The notes under the pieces are model-generated. The model was not told the DNA's origin. It worked only from the letters and a program-made list of their open reading frames with translations, and ran no database searches. From Treponema zioleckii (GTDB lineage: Bacteria; Spirochaetota; Spirochaetia; Treponematales; Treponemataceae), in contig NZ_JPUF01000032.1 of the NCBI RefSeq assembly GCF_014737315.1, forward strand, positions 1 through 44,987: a stretch of DNA of 44,987 nucleotides, written 5' to 3'. Positions 25,940 to 33,295 of this stretch are shown in pieces (within the stretch, counting starts at the first letter, position 1; each line of letters begins with the position of its first letter). A program made the translations under genes and the position numbers.

Positions 25940-25966
25940 TGAGGTTTTAAGAAGTCTTATCCCTCC

Positions 25967-26329
25967 TTACTCTTCCTCGCAGACGCCGTTCTTGTATGCC
26001 CGCGCTATCTCAAGGAAATGCGTGAGCTGATGCGATGAAAGCGTACTTAAAATATGATTAATTTCCTTTTTTTGCCAGTCAGATTTTGTGCCAGATTTTG
26101 AAGGCGGAGTCGTACTGTCTGTTCCTGTAACAAGATATTCCGTAGTTGTGTTGAGTGCCTGAGCCATACGAACTGCCACATCAGCAGCAGGAATAGAGCC
26201 TCGGTATAGATACATGCCGAGCGTTCCAATATTTATTCCAAGCATATGTGCAAATTCTTTGTTTGAAAGTCCTTGATAAGAAAGTTCCTCAATAAGTCTA
26301 TCCTTAAATGTTTTCTCAGTCTCTGACAT
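25967..26329 (-). CDS. XRE-family helix-turn-helix regulator
   Basis: A 120-residue DNA-binding protein. The HTH_3 domain occupies about 9-68: LIEELSYQGLSNKEFAHMLG, then INIGTLGMYLYRGSIPAADV and a VAVRMAQALNTTTEYLVTG closing helix. The tail has a Ser/Thr-rich linker and a helix (HILSTLSSHQLTHFLEIARA). It is divergent from an exported-protein gene, and the gap holds repeated TGTAATT(G/A) boxes that are probably its binding sites. No ribosome site precedes the ATG. Confidence 0.85.
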   Translation of the reverse strand: MSETEKTFKDRLIEELSYQGLSNKEFAHMLGINIGTLGMYLYRGSIPAADVAVRMAQALNTTTEYLVTGTDSTTPPSKSGTKSDWQKKEINHILSTLSSHQLTHFLEIARAYKNGVCEEE

Positions 26330-26355
26330 ACAGAAAAATTACCACGATTATGTTT

Positions 26356-26426
26356 TTACAATTTGACAGATAATGTAATTGACATTAAAATCAATTGTAA
26401 TTACATAATTTTAAATCGTGTAATTG
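26356..26426. promoter_or_regulatory. Repeated TGTAATT boxes, likely operator of the XRE regulator
   Basis: TGTAATTG occurs at 26374-26381, TGTAATTA at 26396-26403 and TGTAATTG at 26419-26426, spaced 22 and 23 bases (two helix turns). An inverted TTACAATT sits at 26356-26363. The regular spacing between divergent genes points to cooperative binding by the XRE protein. Confidence 0.5.
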
Positions 26427-26452
26427 AAATATCAGATATGAGGAGAAAATGT

Positions 26453-27067
26453 ATGAATGTGAAAAAAGTTTTTGTAGCCATGTTTTTATTATTCGGATTT
26501 TGTATTTATGCCCAAGAAAATGAAACGATTTTCGGAATGAAATTCGGTACGCAATTTTCTGAAATAGACTCTGTAATGAAAAGCAAGGGATTTAATTTGA
26601 GTAAAAATGTGAAAAATCAACAGGCTACAGATTATTATTATCAAGGTGGAAAATTTGCAAATACAAAACCAAATGGAATTATATTAACAATATCTGAAAA
26701 AAAAGGTATGACGCGATGTATTATTGCATGGAGCTATGATTACTATACCAACCAGGAAGAAGGTTTTAAAGATAATGAGATGAATCAATTTATACAAAAC
26801 AACGATGTTAATGGTTTGTTAATGCGAATGTGTCAAAAAAACAATAAATCGTTTTCCACGCTTGTAAACAGCTTGAATAAAAAATATAACGCAAATATTA
26901 CCTTGCCTAATACTTTTTCAAAGTTTTACTTTCAGGTTTATCAAGGAAAAGATATGTCTATTGCATATTTTTTTGATGGAGGTGATATGATTGCAGATTG
27001 TTATTATGCACTCCAATATATAAGCAGTCTTTACGAAGAAATAGAAAATGTTAGCGGTGATATTTAA
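26453..27067 (+). CDS. Exported protein of unknown function
   Basis: A 204-residue protein I do not recognise. The ATG at 26453 follows AGGAG (26441-26445) and starts a signal peptide, MNVKKVFVAMFLLFGFCIYAQ, with likely cleavage after CIYA. The mature part is polar and rich in Asn, Lys and Tyr, with FGMKFGTQFSEIDSVM near its start, a pattern seen in small periplasmic proteins of spirochaetes and Bacteroidetes. Its gene is divergent from the XRE regulator and probably controlled by it. Confidence 0.65.
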   Translation: MNVKKVFVAMFLLFGFCIYAQENETIFGMKFGTQFSEIDSVMKSKGFNLSKNVKNQQATDYYYQGGKFANTKPNGIILTISEKKGMTRCIIAWSYDYYTNQEEGFKDNEMNQFIQNNDVNGLLMRMCQKNNKSFSTLVNSLNKKYNANITLPNTFSKFYFQVYQGKDMSIAYFFDGGDMIADCYYALQYISSLYEEIENVSGDI

Positions 27068-27183
27068 AATCTCAAAAAAATCATGTTACAAATACAAAAA
27101 TTTGTTAAAAAAAACAACAAAAAGTTTTTTCTTTTATATAAACAAAATGTTCTGGCAAGAACTAAAATTGCAAGGAGTTTTTT

Positions 27184-27441
27184 ATGAAAAAATTAGTTTT
27201 GGTATTGGCTGTACTCCTAGCTATAATAGGAAGTGTTGCAGCTCTAGCTTATCGTAATTTTACTGTAATTGCAAAATGCCGTTTTTGCTATCAAAAACAA
27301 ACTATTAACGTATCTCATGTTCTAGAAGATGATTATGGTGATGCTGAAACTCAAGCTGCAGAATTATTCGACAATCATTCGTCTACATGTCCAGCCCCAT
27401 ATTCAGGAAGCATAGATATAATCAACAGTTGGCAAAACTAA
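27184..27441 (+). CDS. Small membrane-anchored protein of unknown function
   Basis: An 85-residue protein with one N-terminal hydrophobic segment (LVLVLAVLLAIIGSVAALAY) and a short polar domain with cysteines in CRFCYQKQT and SSTCPAP. The C-x-x-C plus a later Cys could bind metal or form disulfides. AAGGAG lies well placed before the ATG. Family unknown. Confidence 0.6.
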   Translation: MKKLVLVLAVLLAIIGSVAALAYRNFTVIAKCRFCYQKQTINVSHVLEDDYGDAETQAAELFDNHSSTCPAPYSGSIDIINSWQN

Positions 27442-27776
27442 GATACGATAGCAGTAAACAGATTTAAAGAGTTCAAAAAGCCTGATCAGTTCGTTTCTAA
27501 AATACAGTCAAGAGAAACGAACGAAAACGCAAGACAACTTGTTTTCATAAGCAGAGATACTCTCAAAAATCTATGACTATTTTCTAAACATGAAAAAGCG
27601 ATGAAAACCAGACTCCCCTCTAGTTTTCATCGCTTTTCCCCCCTCCACGCTTTCTTTGTCTAGCAAAAATGGAATTACGCCCATAAAGATTATTCCGTTC
27701 TCGTTTACCAGAGTTTTCGTTTTCCTCCAACTACGACTATTAAAAAAATCGACGAGTAATTATAGAATCATTTTTA
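27442..27776. other. Gap with a palindrome and a terminator
   Basis: No gene is evident. It holds a perfect 10-bp inverted repeat GTTCGTTTCT/AGAAACGAAC (27489-27522, 14-base loop) of unknown role, and the terminator hairpin at 27594-27637. A short Ser/Lys-rich frame near 27656 has no ribosome site and looks spurious. Confidence 0.5.
27594..27637. terminator. Bidirectional intrinsic terminator
   Basis: AAAAGCGATGAAAAC (27594-27608) pairs perfectly with GTTTTCATCGCTTTT (27623-27637), a 15-bp stem with a 14-base loop flanked by A-rich and T-rich ends. It closes the 26453-27441 genes. Confidence 0.75.
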
Positions 27777-27805
27777 TTGACAAATCTAAAGTTGCAACTT
27801 ATATT
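27777..27805 (+). promoter_or_regulatory. Consensus leaderless promoter of the second DUF4143 ATPase gene
   Basis: TTGACA (27777-27782), a 17-base spacer and TATATT (27800-27805) are followed by seven bases and the ATG at 27813. TGACAAAT...ATTTGTCA forms an inverted repeat across the promoter; a very similar sequence (GATAAATCTAAAGTTGC...) occurs at 30359-30390. Confidence 0.65.
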
Positions 27806-27812
27806 TGTCAAT

Positions 27813-29072
27813 ATGAGCACGATTTATTTTCACAGGGCGATTTCTGACACTCTCAAAAAACAGGCTGCTAATGCAAAATGCCTGCTTGTTACTGGGTCTA
27901 GGCAGGTCGGAAAATCTACGCTGCTGAAAAAAATATATCCGAATGTAAAATACATAACTTTTGATGATTTAATCGCAAAAAATCAGGCAGCAACGGAGCC
28001 AGGGCTTTTCTTTTTGAACAATCCGCCGCCTGTCATAATTGACGAAGTTCAGACTGTGCCAGAAATTTTCCCATACATAAAAATGCAATGCGACAACAGC
28101 GAGATAAACGGCAACTTTTATCTCACAGGCTCACAGTCAATGCAGCTGATGAAAAATGTGAGCGAGTCCCTTGCTGGAAGAATCAGCATTCTTGAGCTTA
28201 CAGGGCTTTCGTTGAGGGAAATATTCGCGGTTGATTTCAACGAGCCGTTCATTCCTACTGCGGATTACATTGCCCGCCGCGAAAAATTTTTGGTTCACTA
28301 TGCGGATATCTGGGATAAAATCCACCTTGGCTCATATCCTGAACTTCACGCAACATCGCGGGAATGGCTCGATTTTTATTCGTCGTATGTAAAGACGTAT
28401 ATCGAACGCGATATAAATCAGATGATTCACATTAAGGACGAACTTGCGTTCATGCGCTTTCTTGTGGCAATCGCGGCAAGAAGCGGGCAGGTCTTAAATT
28501 ATTCAAACATCGCCGATGACACTGGCGTTTCTCAGGTAACCGTGAAAGAATGGATTTCAGCATTGGAGCGTTCTGGCATTATTTTCTTGTTGCAGCCGTA
28601 TTATTCGTCGTTTTTGAACAGAGCGATAAAATCTCCGAAGTTGTATTTTAGGGACACTGGCTTATTGTGCTATCTGACGAAATGGCTCACTGCTGACACG
28701 CTGAAAAACAGCGCGGTCGCTGGCAATGTGTTTGAAACTTTCGTCGTGTCTGAGATATTGAAGTCATTTTCAAATGCTGGTAGGGATTATCGCTTCAATG
28801 TGTTTTATTATCGTGGCAAAGACAAGATAAAAACGCAGCGCGGCTCTGTCGCTGTGGAATCTGAAATCGATGTCGTGATTGAAGAAAACGGCGTTTTGTA
28901 TCCCATTGAAATAAAGATGAGCGCGAACCCGACAAAAGAGATGGCGCAGGCTTTTTCTGTGCTGGACAAGGAAAGCGGAAAAAAGCGCGGTCAGGGCACG
29001 ATTCTCTGTTTGTATGACAAAAAGATGTATTTAAAAGAAGACTTGGTTGCACTGCCTGTGGATTTTGTTTGA
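27813..29072 (+). CDS. ATP-binding protein, AAA_14/DUF4143 family
   Basis: A 419-residue P-loop protein with Walker A GSRQVGKSTLLKK, Walker B PVIIDEVQTV, YLTGSQSMQLM, and a DUF4143 C-terminal half (RDINQMIHIKDELAFMRFL, then a winged-helix-like NYSNIADDTGVSQVTVKEWI and FRDTGLLCYLTKW). Near the end, ESEIDVVIEENGVLYPIEIK gives a D...E-x-K nuclease-like core. Of the DUF4143 type often called AAA ATPase toxin-antitoxin-like, but the role is unknown. The ATG at 27813 is chosen because the leaderless promoter ends seven bases before it; an upstream TTG would lie in the -35 box. Confidence 0.85.
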   Translation: MSTIYFHRAISDTLKKQAANAKCLLVTGSRQVGKSTLLKKIYPNVKYITFDDLIAKNQAATEPGLFFLNNPPPVIIDEVQTVPEIFPYIKMQCDNSEINGNFYLTGSQSMQLMKNVSESLAGRISILELTGLSLREIFAVDFNEPFIPTADYIARREKFLVHYADIWDKIHLGSYPELHATSREWLDFYSSYVKTYIERDINQMIHIKDELAFMRFLVAIAARSGQVLNYSNIADDTGVSQVTVKEWISALERSGIIFLLQPYYSSFLNRAIKSPKLYFRDTGLLCYLTKWLTADTLKNSAVAGNVFETFVVSEILKSFSNAGRDYRFNVFYYRGKDKIKTQRGSVAVESEIDVVIEENGVLYPIEIKMSANPTKEMAQAFSVLDKESGKKRGQGTILCLYDKKMYLKEDLVALPVDFV

Positions 29073-29147
29073 AGTCCAAAAAAATGCGTAAATACGCAAA
29101 AATTTGGAATCCAAGAACTTGTGTTTTTCTTTTTTCAGAAAAATCTA

Positions 29148-29198
29148 GTATGCGAAAGGATTTGCACGGAGGAAATCGTTTCGCTGTACAAGCAGTGT
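29148..29198 (+). pseudogene. Decayed 5' end of a third DUF4143-type ATPase gene
   Basis: The frame reads VCERICTEEIVSLYKQ, matching YERIGTDEIISLYKDK at the start of the ATPase gene 24731-25939 at protein and DNA level. The match ends after about 17 codons and runs into the minus-strand lipoprotein gene. It is a truncated relic rather than a working gene. Confidence 0.6.
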
Positions 29199-29207
29199 CA
29201 ATTTATG

Positions 29208-30299
29208 CTATTTGCCGTCTGTTTTTACGATACCTTTTTTTGTCTCAAACATATAGACAAGATCAGGTACAAGAAGATTCGCCATTTCTTCTTCCGACAA
29301 ATTTAACTCTTGGCTGAATTTTCCACCGTTTGGAATGCGGATTGCAAAATCGTAAATATCATCCAATATGAAAAAATCAATTACAGTTTCACCTTCATTG
29401 TACTGAAATCTTTCCAATGCCTTCATTCCTCTAAAATCTTCGCTCGGCAATACTGAGTAAACTGTTACATCACCGTCTTCGTAAGTTCTAACCCGCCATC
29501 TGAACCTTGTATCTGTTGGAGCATCTTTTTCAAACGGCATGATTTTTTCAAATGCATGGCGGAATTTTGCTTTATCATCATTGTCTTCTATAAGCTTTTC
29601 TGCGTCGGAAAACTTTTTTGCAAGCACATCGAATGCAATTTTACACTGATCTGCCCTGAGCTGCGTTGCATTCAAAAATTTTTTTGTGTCAAAATCATAC
29701 CATAAAAAAATTTCATATATCGCATCATCATATTCAGAATCAAAATAAAATGTATCTAGCTTCAATCCGTTGATGAAAACCTCAATGTCACAGACTTCCA
29801 AATTATCGCTTAGCTTTATGTCCGGGTCAAGAATCTTCTTTAATTCCTTAAGATATTTTCCCCGAGTGATTGTGTCGTAAAGTTTTCCATTTTTGTAAAC
29901 CCAGAACAAAATGTCTTTTTTTTCAAATGTTTTTTCGGTGTATTCGTCTCTATTGTCAAGAACGCAGAATTCACCGTTGTTTGAAACCTGAACAAGAAGC
30001 CTTTCGTTCGGCCAATATCTTGGAATCTTCCATTTTTCAATGAATATACGGTTGTAATTTTCATCCATGCTATCTTCAAAGCATGTCATAGTTTTATTTG
30101 ATTCATCGCCTGCAAGAAGAAAATGCTCGGTTTGTGTGGGGTCAATATAATCATAGGGCGTACCGGCTTCATCTTTTGCAAGAAAATACCTTATTTTCTG
30201 AGCTTCAGTTCTGCTGCAGGATGCAAGGCACATAAAAATCAGGCTGATGAAAATTGATGTCGTTTTTACTTTAAGTGCAATCTTTATTTTTCTATTCAT
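29208..30299 (-). CDS. Lipoprotein of unknown function
   Basis: A 363-residue predicted lipoprotein: a basic N-terminus, a hydrophobic core IFISLIFMCLASC and lipobox LASC with Cys28. The mature part is charged, with KIRYFLAKDEAGTPYDYIDP at its start; I recognise no domain. The ATG at 30299 is six bases after a TATACT box with no ribosome site, so the mRNA is probably leaderless. An in-frame GTG at 30314 would lie inside the promoter. Confidence 0.7.
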   Translation of the reverse strand: MNRKIKIALKVKTTSIFISLIFMCLASCSRTEAQKIRYFLAKDEAGTPYDYIDPTQTEHFLLAGDESNKTMTCFEDSMDENYNRIFIEKWKIPRYWPNERLLVQVSNNGEFCVLDNRDEYTEKTFEKKDILFWVYKNGKLYDTITRGKYLKELKKILDPDIKLSDNLEVCDIEVFINGLKLDTFYFDSEYDDAIYEIFLWYDFDTKKFLNATQLRADQCKIAFDVLAKKFSDAEKLIEDNDDKAKFRHAFEKIMPFEKDAPTDTRFRWRVRTYEDGDVTVYSVLPSEDFRGMKALERFQYNEGETVIDFFILDDIYDFAIRIPNGGKFSQELNLSEEEMANLLVPDLVYMFETKKGIVKTDGK

Positions 30300-30305
30300 G
30301 CAGTG

Positions 30306-30311
30306 AGTATA
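30306..30311 (-). promoter_or_regulatory. -10 box of a leaderless promoter (lipoprotein gene)
   Basis: The minus strand reads GTATACT, then CACTGC (six bases), then the ATG at 30299. No -35 consensus or ribosome site is visible. Confidence 0.5.
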
Positions 30312-30365
30312 CAATCATCAGGATTTTTTTGCTATTAGGTCGAATTTCGAGTTTTTCTGATAAAT

Positions 30366-31154
30366 CTAAAGTTGCTCCTTAGATTTGTCACCATCCTCGT
30401 TCTCTTTTTCCACACGAAAATATTCCTCCAGAAGTTTTCGCAATTCACTCTTGAGTTTGTACCGCTCTCTTCTTCGTTCGTCCTTGCCTTCACAGCGGTA
30501 ATAACTTCGCGTGCGGTAGCCTTCGTAGTGCCAAAGTTCGCACTGGCGTTTGTAGTTGAGCCAGTTCGAGAGGCGTTTTGCTTCGGAAAGTGCGTCTGAA
30601 TCCGGTATGGCGAGTTGATTCCAATAGAGTTTCTCTTCTGATTCCCGAAGATAGGATTTTGGAATGTGCGGATGATATACATAAACGCACCGCCCGTAAC
30701 GGTCAATTTTTAGAACTCCCTGAATAAAATACTTTTTTGCTTCTGGCGAGAGTTTTTTGTAAGTGTCTTCCGAGATGTCCAAGAGTTCAAGCTTTCCTTT
30801 TTGATAGAGCTTGTTTTTAAAAAACGTCGCTTCGATTTTTTCAGTTTTGTCGAGCCAAAATCGCCAATCTCCGTCAAAAATCGTCCGGCTGGATTTAAAA
30901 TTGCAAAGCCTGTACGGTTTGTCAGAAAATCTCAAAAATGTCGTCGAAGCTGCAATCGCCTCAGAAAGCCCTTCGTCCTTGTTCCGCATAGAATCTATGA
31001 GAGTCAGGCACACTTTGAATCCCACGAGCGTCCGCGGAATTTCCACATATTCTTTTGACTCCCTGGCTTGTTTTTCTAAAAGCCTTTGCCACTTTTCGAT
31101 TGCACGAAGTTTCTTAAAATAAAGAAGTTTTAGCTTGCTTTTTGTCGGTCTCAT
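30366..31154 (-). CDS. Conserved-looking protein of unknown function
   Basis: A 262-residue basic protein I do not recognise. It has a Lys/Arg-rich N-terminus (MRPTKSKLKLLYFKKLRAIE), a middle with WRFWLDKTEKIEATFFKN, and a C-terminal coiled-coil-like, highly charged stretch (RRRERYKLKSELRKLLEEYF, KENEDGDKSKEQL). A cytoplasmic nucleic-acid-binding role would fit but is a guess. The ATG at 31154 is favoured because TACACT lies six bases upstream; the frame also continues to 31235. Its first codons and promoter are duplicated at 32072-32203. Confidence 0.6.
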   Translation of the reverse strand: MRPTKSKLKLLYFKKLRAIEKWQRLLEKQARESKEYVEIPRTLVGFKVCLTLIDSMRNKDEGLSEAIAASTTFLRFSDKPYRLCNFKSSRTIFDGDWRFWLDKTEKIEATFFKNKLYQKGKLELLDISEDTYKKLSPEAKKYFIQGVLKIDRYGRCVYVYHPHIPKSYLRESEEKLYWNQLAIPDSDALSEAKRLSNWLNYKRQCELWHYEGYRTRSYYRCEGKDERRRERYKLKSELRKLLEEYFRVEKENEDGDKSKEQL

Positions 31155-31242
31155 AAAAAAAGTGTAGCGTGACTTAAAAGCGACCGCATTAAAGTTCTGG
31201 TTTAAATCTGAGGGCTGTCTAAAAACTGTTGTCATGCCGAAT
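31114..31242. repeat. Long direct repeat, copy 1
   Basis: About 130 bases starting TTAAAATAAAGAAGTTTTAG and ending at GTCATGCCGAAT are repeated at 32072-32203 with only a handful of mismatches. Copy 1 contains the start codons and promoter of the minus-strand gene 30366-31154. The two copies bracket the PBECR4-like gene. Confidence 0.85.
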
Positions 31243-31503
31243 ATTCAATTACTCAATTCAACGTTTGCTTGATTTTTCTGAATTATTGCCGTATATTTTT
31301 AGTGATAAGTCCTTGCCATTCAAGGCGACAGGTAACTTGAGTATCTGTTAGATTATTACGCAGTATATTGTGTTCAGAAGCAGTATTCTGCCAGTCTTTG
31401 AAGGGTTTTCCGTAGACCTCATCTGAACTAGGCGAAAGCCGAAAGAAAACGGAACAAAAGCTCTGCGAATGGCGCAGGGCTTTTTATTTTGTGGTGGGAT
31501 TAA
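31243..31503 (+). ncRNA. Possible structured leader RNA ahead of the PBECR4-like gene
   Basis: The stretch shows several small hairpins: CCTTG..CAAGG (about 31311-31325), GGCGAAAGCC with a GNRA loop (about 31433-31442), and a final terminator stem AAAAGCTCTGCG/CGCAGGGCTTTT (31456-31484) with a T-run to 31490. The gene start follows 13 bases later. No protein frame fits. It could be an attenuator, a small RNA or an antitoxin RNA. Confidence 0.35.
31456..31490 (+). terminator. Terminator hairpin just before the PBECR4-like gene
   Basis: A 12-bp stem (one G-U) with a 5-base loop, then TTTTTATTTT. The ATG lies at 31504 with only GTGGTGGG between as ribosome site, so there is no space for a promoter. 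Confidence 0.7.
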
Positions 31504-32091
31504 ATGGCAAGTGTAGTTGATGCTCAGAAATCTTTCTCAAAACTTCTTGATATCGAATACCAGTTCGTACTTGGCCGTAAAGATAAAAACATTTCTTTTT
31601 CAATTGAATTTCAAAAATATCATTTTTTTCATATTGCAGGATTACAGTATCTAAGGGATTTACCGAGGCTCGCTGTATCAGCAGAAGAAGTTTATAATCA
31701 GCTTGAATCAGGACATTTGCCAATAAGCTATATTGAATCATCAAAAAATTATAATTACATAAAAGGTCGCATTGATTATCTTCCAAAGTTTGAATATATC
31801 TTTGACAGCAATGACACCATATTTAAATATAATCCTGCATTACAGGCGTTCTCGGTCATTGAAGCTGATTTCCTTTTGAGAAATGAGATAAATAAAATTC
31901 CAATTTTTGTGTTTTTGTCAAAAGGTAAAAATGAAAAGTATTTTTGTAAGTCCTTCTTTCCGCAAGAAAAAAAGGATTACTCAGAACGCCAGGCAAAATG
32001 GACTGTGCTATTTAAGAAGAAAATTGTTAAATCTATAAATACAGAAAGTATTTTATATAAGCATAAAAATTTTAAAATAAAGAAGTTTTAG
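31504..32091 (+). CDS. PBECR4-like nuclease domain protein (barnase/ColicinE5/RelE-like superfamily)
   Basis: A 195-residue protein. The pattern FSIEFQKYHFFHIAGLQYLRDL (cut here as HFFHIAGLQYL, about 38-48) followed by YNYIKGRIDYLPKFEYIFDS resembles PBECR4, a phage-linked barnase/EndoU/ColicinE5/RelE-like nuclease family; the H-x-x-G-L-x-x-L signature is the best clue. The C-terminus is Lys-rich. The last codons fall in direct repeat copy 2. GGTGGG precedes the ATG, just after a terminator. It may be an RNase toxin or a stray mobile-element gene. The family call is by pattern only. Confidence 0.5.
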   Translation: MASVVDAQKSFSKLLDIEYQFVLGRKDKNISFSIEFQKYHFFHIAGLQYLRDLPRLAVSAEEVYNQLESGHLPISYIESSKNYNYIKGRIDYLPKFEYIFDSNDTIFKYNPALQAFSVIEADFLLRNEINKIPIFVFLSKGKNEKYFCKSFFPQEKKDYSERQAKWTVLFKKKIVKSINTESILYKHKNFKIKKF

Positions 32092-32203
32092 CTTGCTTTT
32101 TGTCGGTCTCATAAAAAAAGTGTAGCGTGAGTTAAAAGCAAGGGCATTAAAGCTGTGGTTTAAATCTGTGGGGGGCTGTCTAAAAACGGTTGTCATGCCG
32201 AAT
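32072..32203. repeat. Long direct repeat, copy 2, with truncated gene start
   Basis: It matches 31114-31242. On the minus strand it keeps the TACACT box and ATG (32112), but the copied frame now runs MRPTKSKLKLLYFKIFMLI and stops, a 19-residue remnant. Transcription from this promoter would run antisense into the end of the PBECR4-like gene. Confidence 0.8.
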
Positions 32204-32263
32204 TTGTTTCGGCATCTACATTAGACATGGTAAAGGAGACCACCGAAGCGAGTTCGGGGTGAC
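32192..32263. repeat. REP-like palindrome, inverted pair
   Basis: GTCATGCCGAATTTGTTTCG then GCATCT and, after a gap, GAAGCGAGTTCGGGGTGAC form a paired copy of the dispersed repeat family at the end of direct repeat copy 2. Confidence 0.65.
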
Positions 32264-32295
32264 AGTCCAGAATTGCGTTTTAGACCGTAGGTATG

Positions 32296-32402
32296 CAGAA
32301 AACTCGCTTTTTTAAATCACAAGTTTAATGAGTCGCAAGCTATCGCTTGCTTAACGAGTTTTCTTTCAGAAAACTCGCTTTTTTAAATCACAAGTTTAAT
32401 GA
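32296..32402. repeat. 36-bp direct repeats with hairpins
   Basis: CAGAAAACTCGCTTTTTTAA and the next 16 bases occur at 32296-32331 and again at 32367-32402. Between them lie GCAAGC..GCTTGC and CGAGTTTTCT/AGAAAACTCG (10-bp arms). A related unit is seen near 39703-39740. It looks like a small palindromic repeat element; no gene is present in 32204-32529. Confidence 0.7.
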
Positions 32403-32447
32403 CAAAGATTCGATTTTCTTCTATTCTGTTCTTACAACACACATCGT

Positions 32448-32501
32448 AAAAGCCGATTGTCGTTGCCGAGAGCGGGCAATCGCTGTGGTTCGGGGCTTTT
32501 T
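32448..32501 (+). terminator. Branched terminator hairpin before the XRE gene
   Basis: AAAAGCC (32448-32454) pairs with GGCTTTT (32494-32500), enclosing CGATTG/CAATCG, and ends in a T-run. The downstream ribosome site GGGAGG (32515-32520) follows closely, so the gene at 32530 probably depends on read-through. Confidence 0.55.
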
Positions 32502-32529
32502 CGCTTCAATATGAGGGAGGCGTAGGGGC

Positions 32530-32808
32530 ATGAATCGCATCACCAATCTTTCAAGACCGGTGCTTGACGTAGAGTCAACCGGCAAAAAAATCAAATCTCT
32601 TATGGACGCAAGCGAAATAACCGTGCGGCAGTTGCAGACGATTTTTGGATTCGACTACCCGCAGGCGATTTACGCTTGGCTTAACGGCAGGAATCTTCCC
32701 ACTGTAGACAATCTCATTGTACTCTCAGAACTTTTTGGCGTAACGATTGACGAAATCATTCAGAAAAAACACGTCGATTGTCAGGGAAGCTATCAGTTAA
32801 CGGCTTAA
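32530..32808 (+). CDS. XRE-family helix-turn-helix regulator (small)
   Basis: A 92-residue protein that is almost only an HTH domain: KIKSLMDASEITVRQLQTIF, then FDYPQAIYAWLNGRNLPTVD and NLIVLSELFGVTIDEII, the standard five-helix Cro/C1 pattern. GGGAGG lies nine bases before the ATG. A small second gene follows 83 bases later. Target unknown. Confidence 0.8.
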   Translation: MNRITNLSRPVLDVESTGKKIKSLMDASEITVRQLQTIFGFDYPQAIYAWLNGRNLPTVDNLIVLSELFGVTIDEIIQKKHVDCQGSYQLTA

Positions 32809-32891
32809 ATGAAGTTGCGGCTGCATTTTTTTGAAAGGATGCAACGGACAAACAGCAGATTTTTTCAGAGCAATTTTTTTGAGGTGAAAAA

Positions 32892-33116
32892 ATGAAAAAT
32901 AATTTTAAATGGCATAAAGAACAGATTAACGGAAAATGGTTCAGCGTGTGCGACCATGCCCACGTTCCGATGATTGAGCACACAAAAGACGGCAAGTACA
33001 AGCTTCGTAACGCGAACGGAAAGTCCGTGCTGCACGAAAATTACACGGACGCGGTAAAGCTCGCTCTCGAAGTGTGGGAAAAATTCAAAAAATTGAACCG
33101 CGATTTTGTGGAGTAA
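32892..33116 (+). CDS. Small hypothetical protein
   Basis: A 74-residue soluble protein, FKWHKEQINGKWFSVCDHAH to start and a helical end (AVKLALEVWEKFKKLNRDF). GAGGTG precedes the ATG. No known family is recognised. It lies between the XRE gene and galT and ends well before the galT promoter. Confidence 0.55.
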   Translation: MKNNFKWHKEQINGKWFSVCDHAHVPMIEHTKDGKYKLRNANGKSVLHENYTDAVKLALEVWEKFKKLNRDFVE

Positions 33117-33259
33117 AACGTTTTTTAATTTGTAAAATGCTAAAATCTACCCATTATCGGACTTGTTCCAATAATCTTCATCTGTGCGGCTTTGCATTCA
33201 TCGGCGTTAAAAAGTGATTCCCGCATTTTTGAACATCAGCACTTTCTGAAATTAACAAT

Positions 33260-33289
33260 TTGACAAAAGAGCGCAAGCAATAGCATAAT
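33260..33289 (+). promoter_or_regulatory. Leaderless promoter of the gal operon
   Basis: TTGACA (33260-33265), an 18-base spacer and CATAAT (33284-33289) are followed by six bases and the ATG of galT at 33296. No ribosome site precedes galT, whereas galM and galK have good ones. Confidence 0.65.
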
Positions 33290-33295
33290 TTTCTT

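Noticed and set aside
31243-31503. Type III toxin-antitoxin (ToxIN-like) arrangement
   Set aside because: The leader has a terminator before a possible toxin gene, but no tandem RNA repeats, and the protein does not look like ToxN, CptN or TenpN.
12664-32866. Shared GCAACGGAC...CAGATTTTT at 12664 and 32841
   Set aside because: Similarity covers about 25 bases with mismatches at only two sites; too little to call a repeat family.
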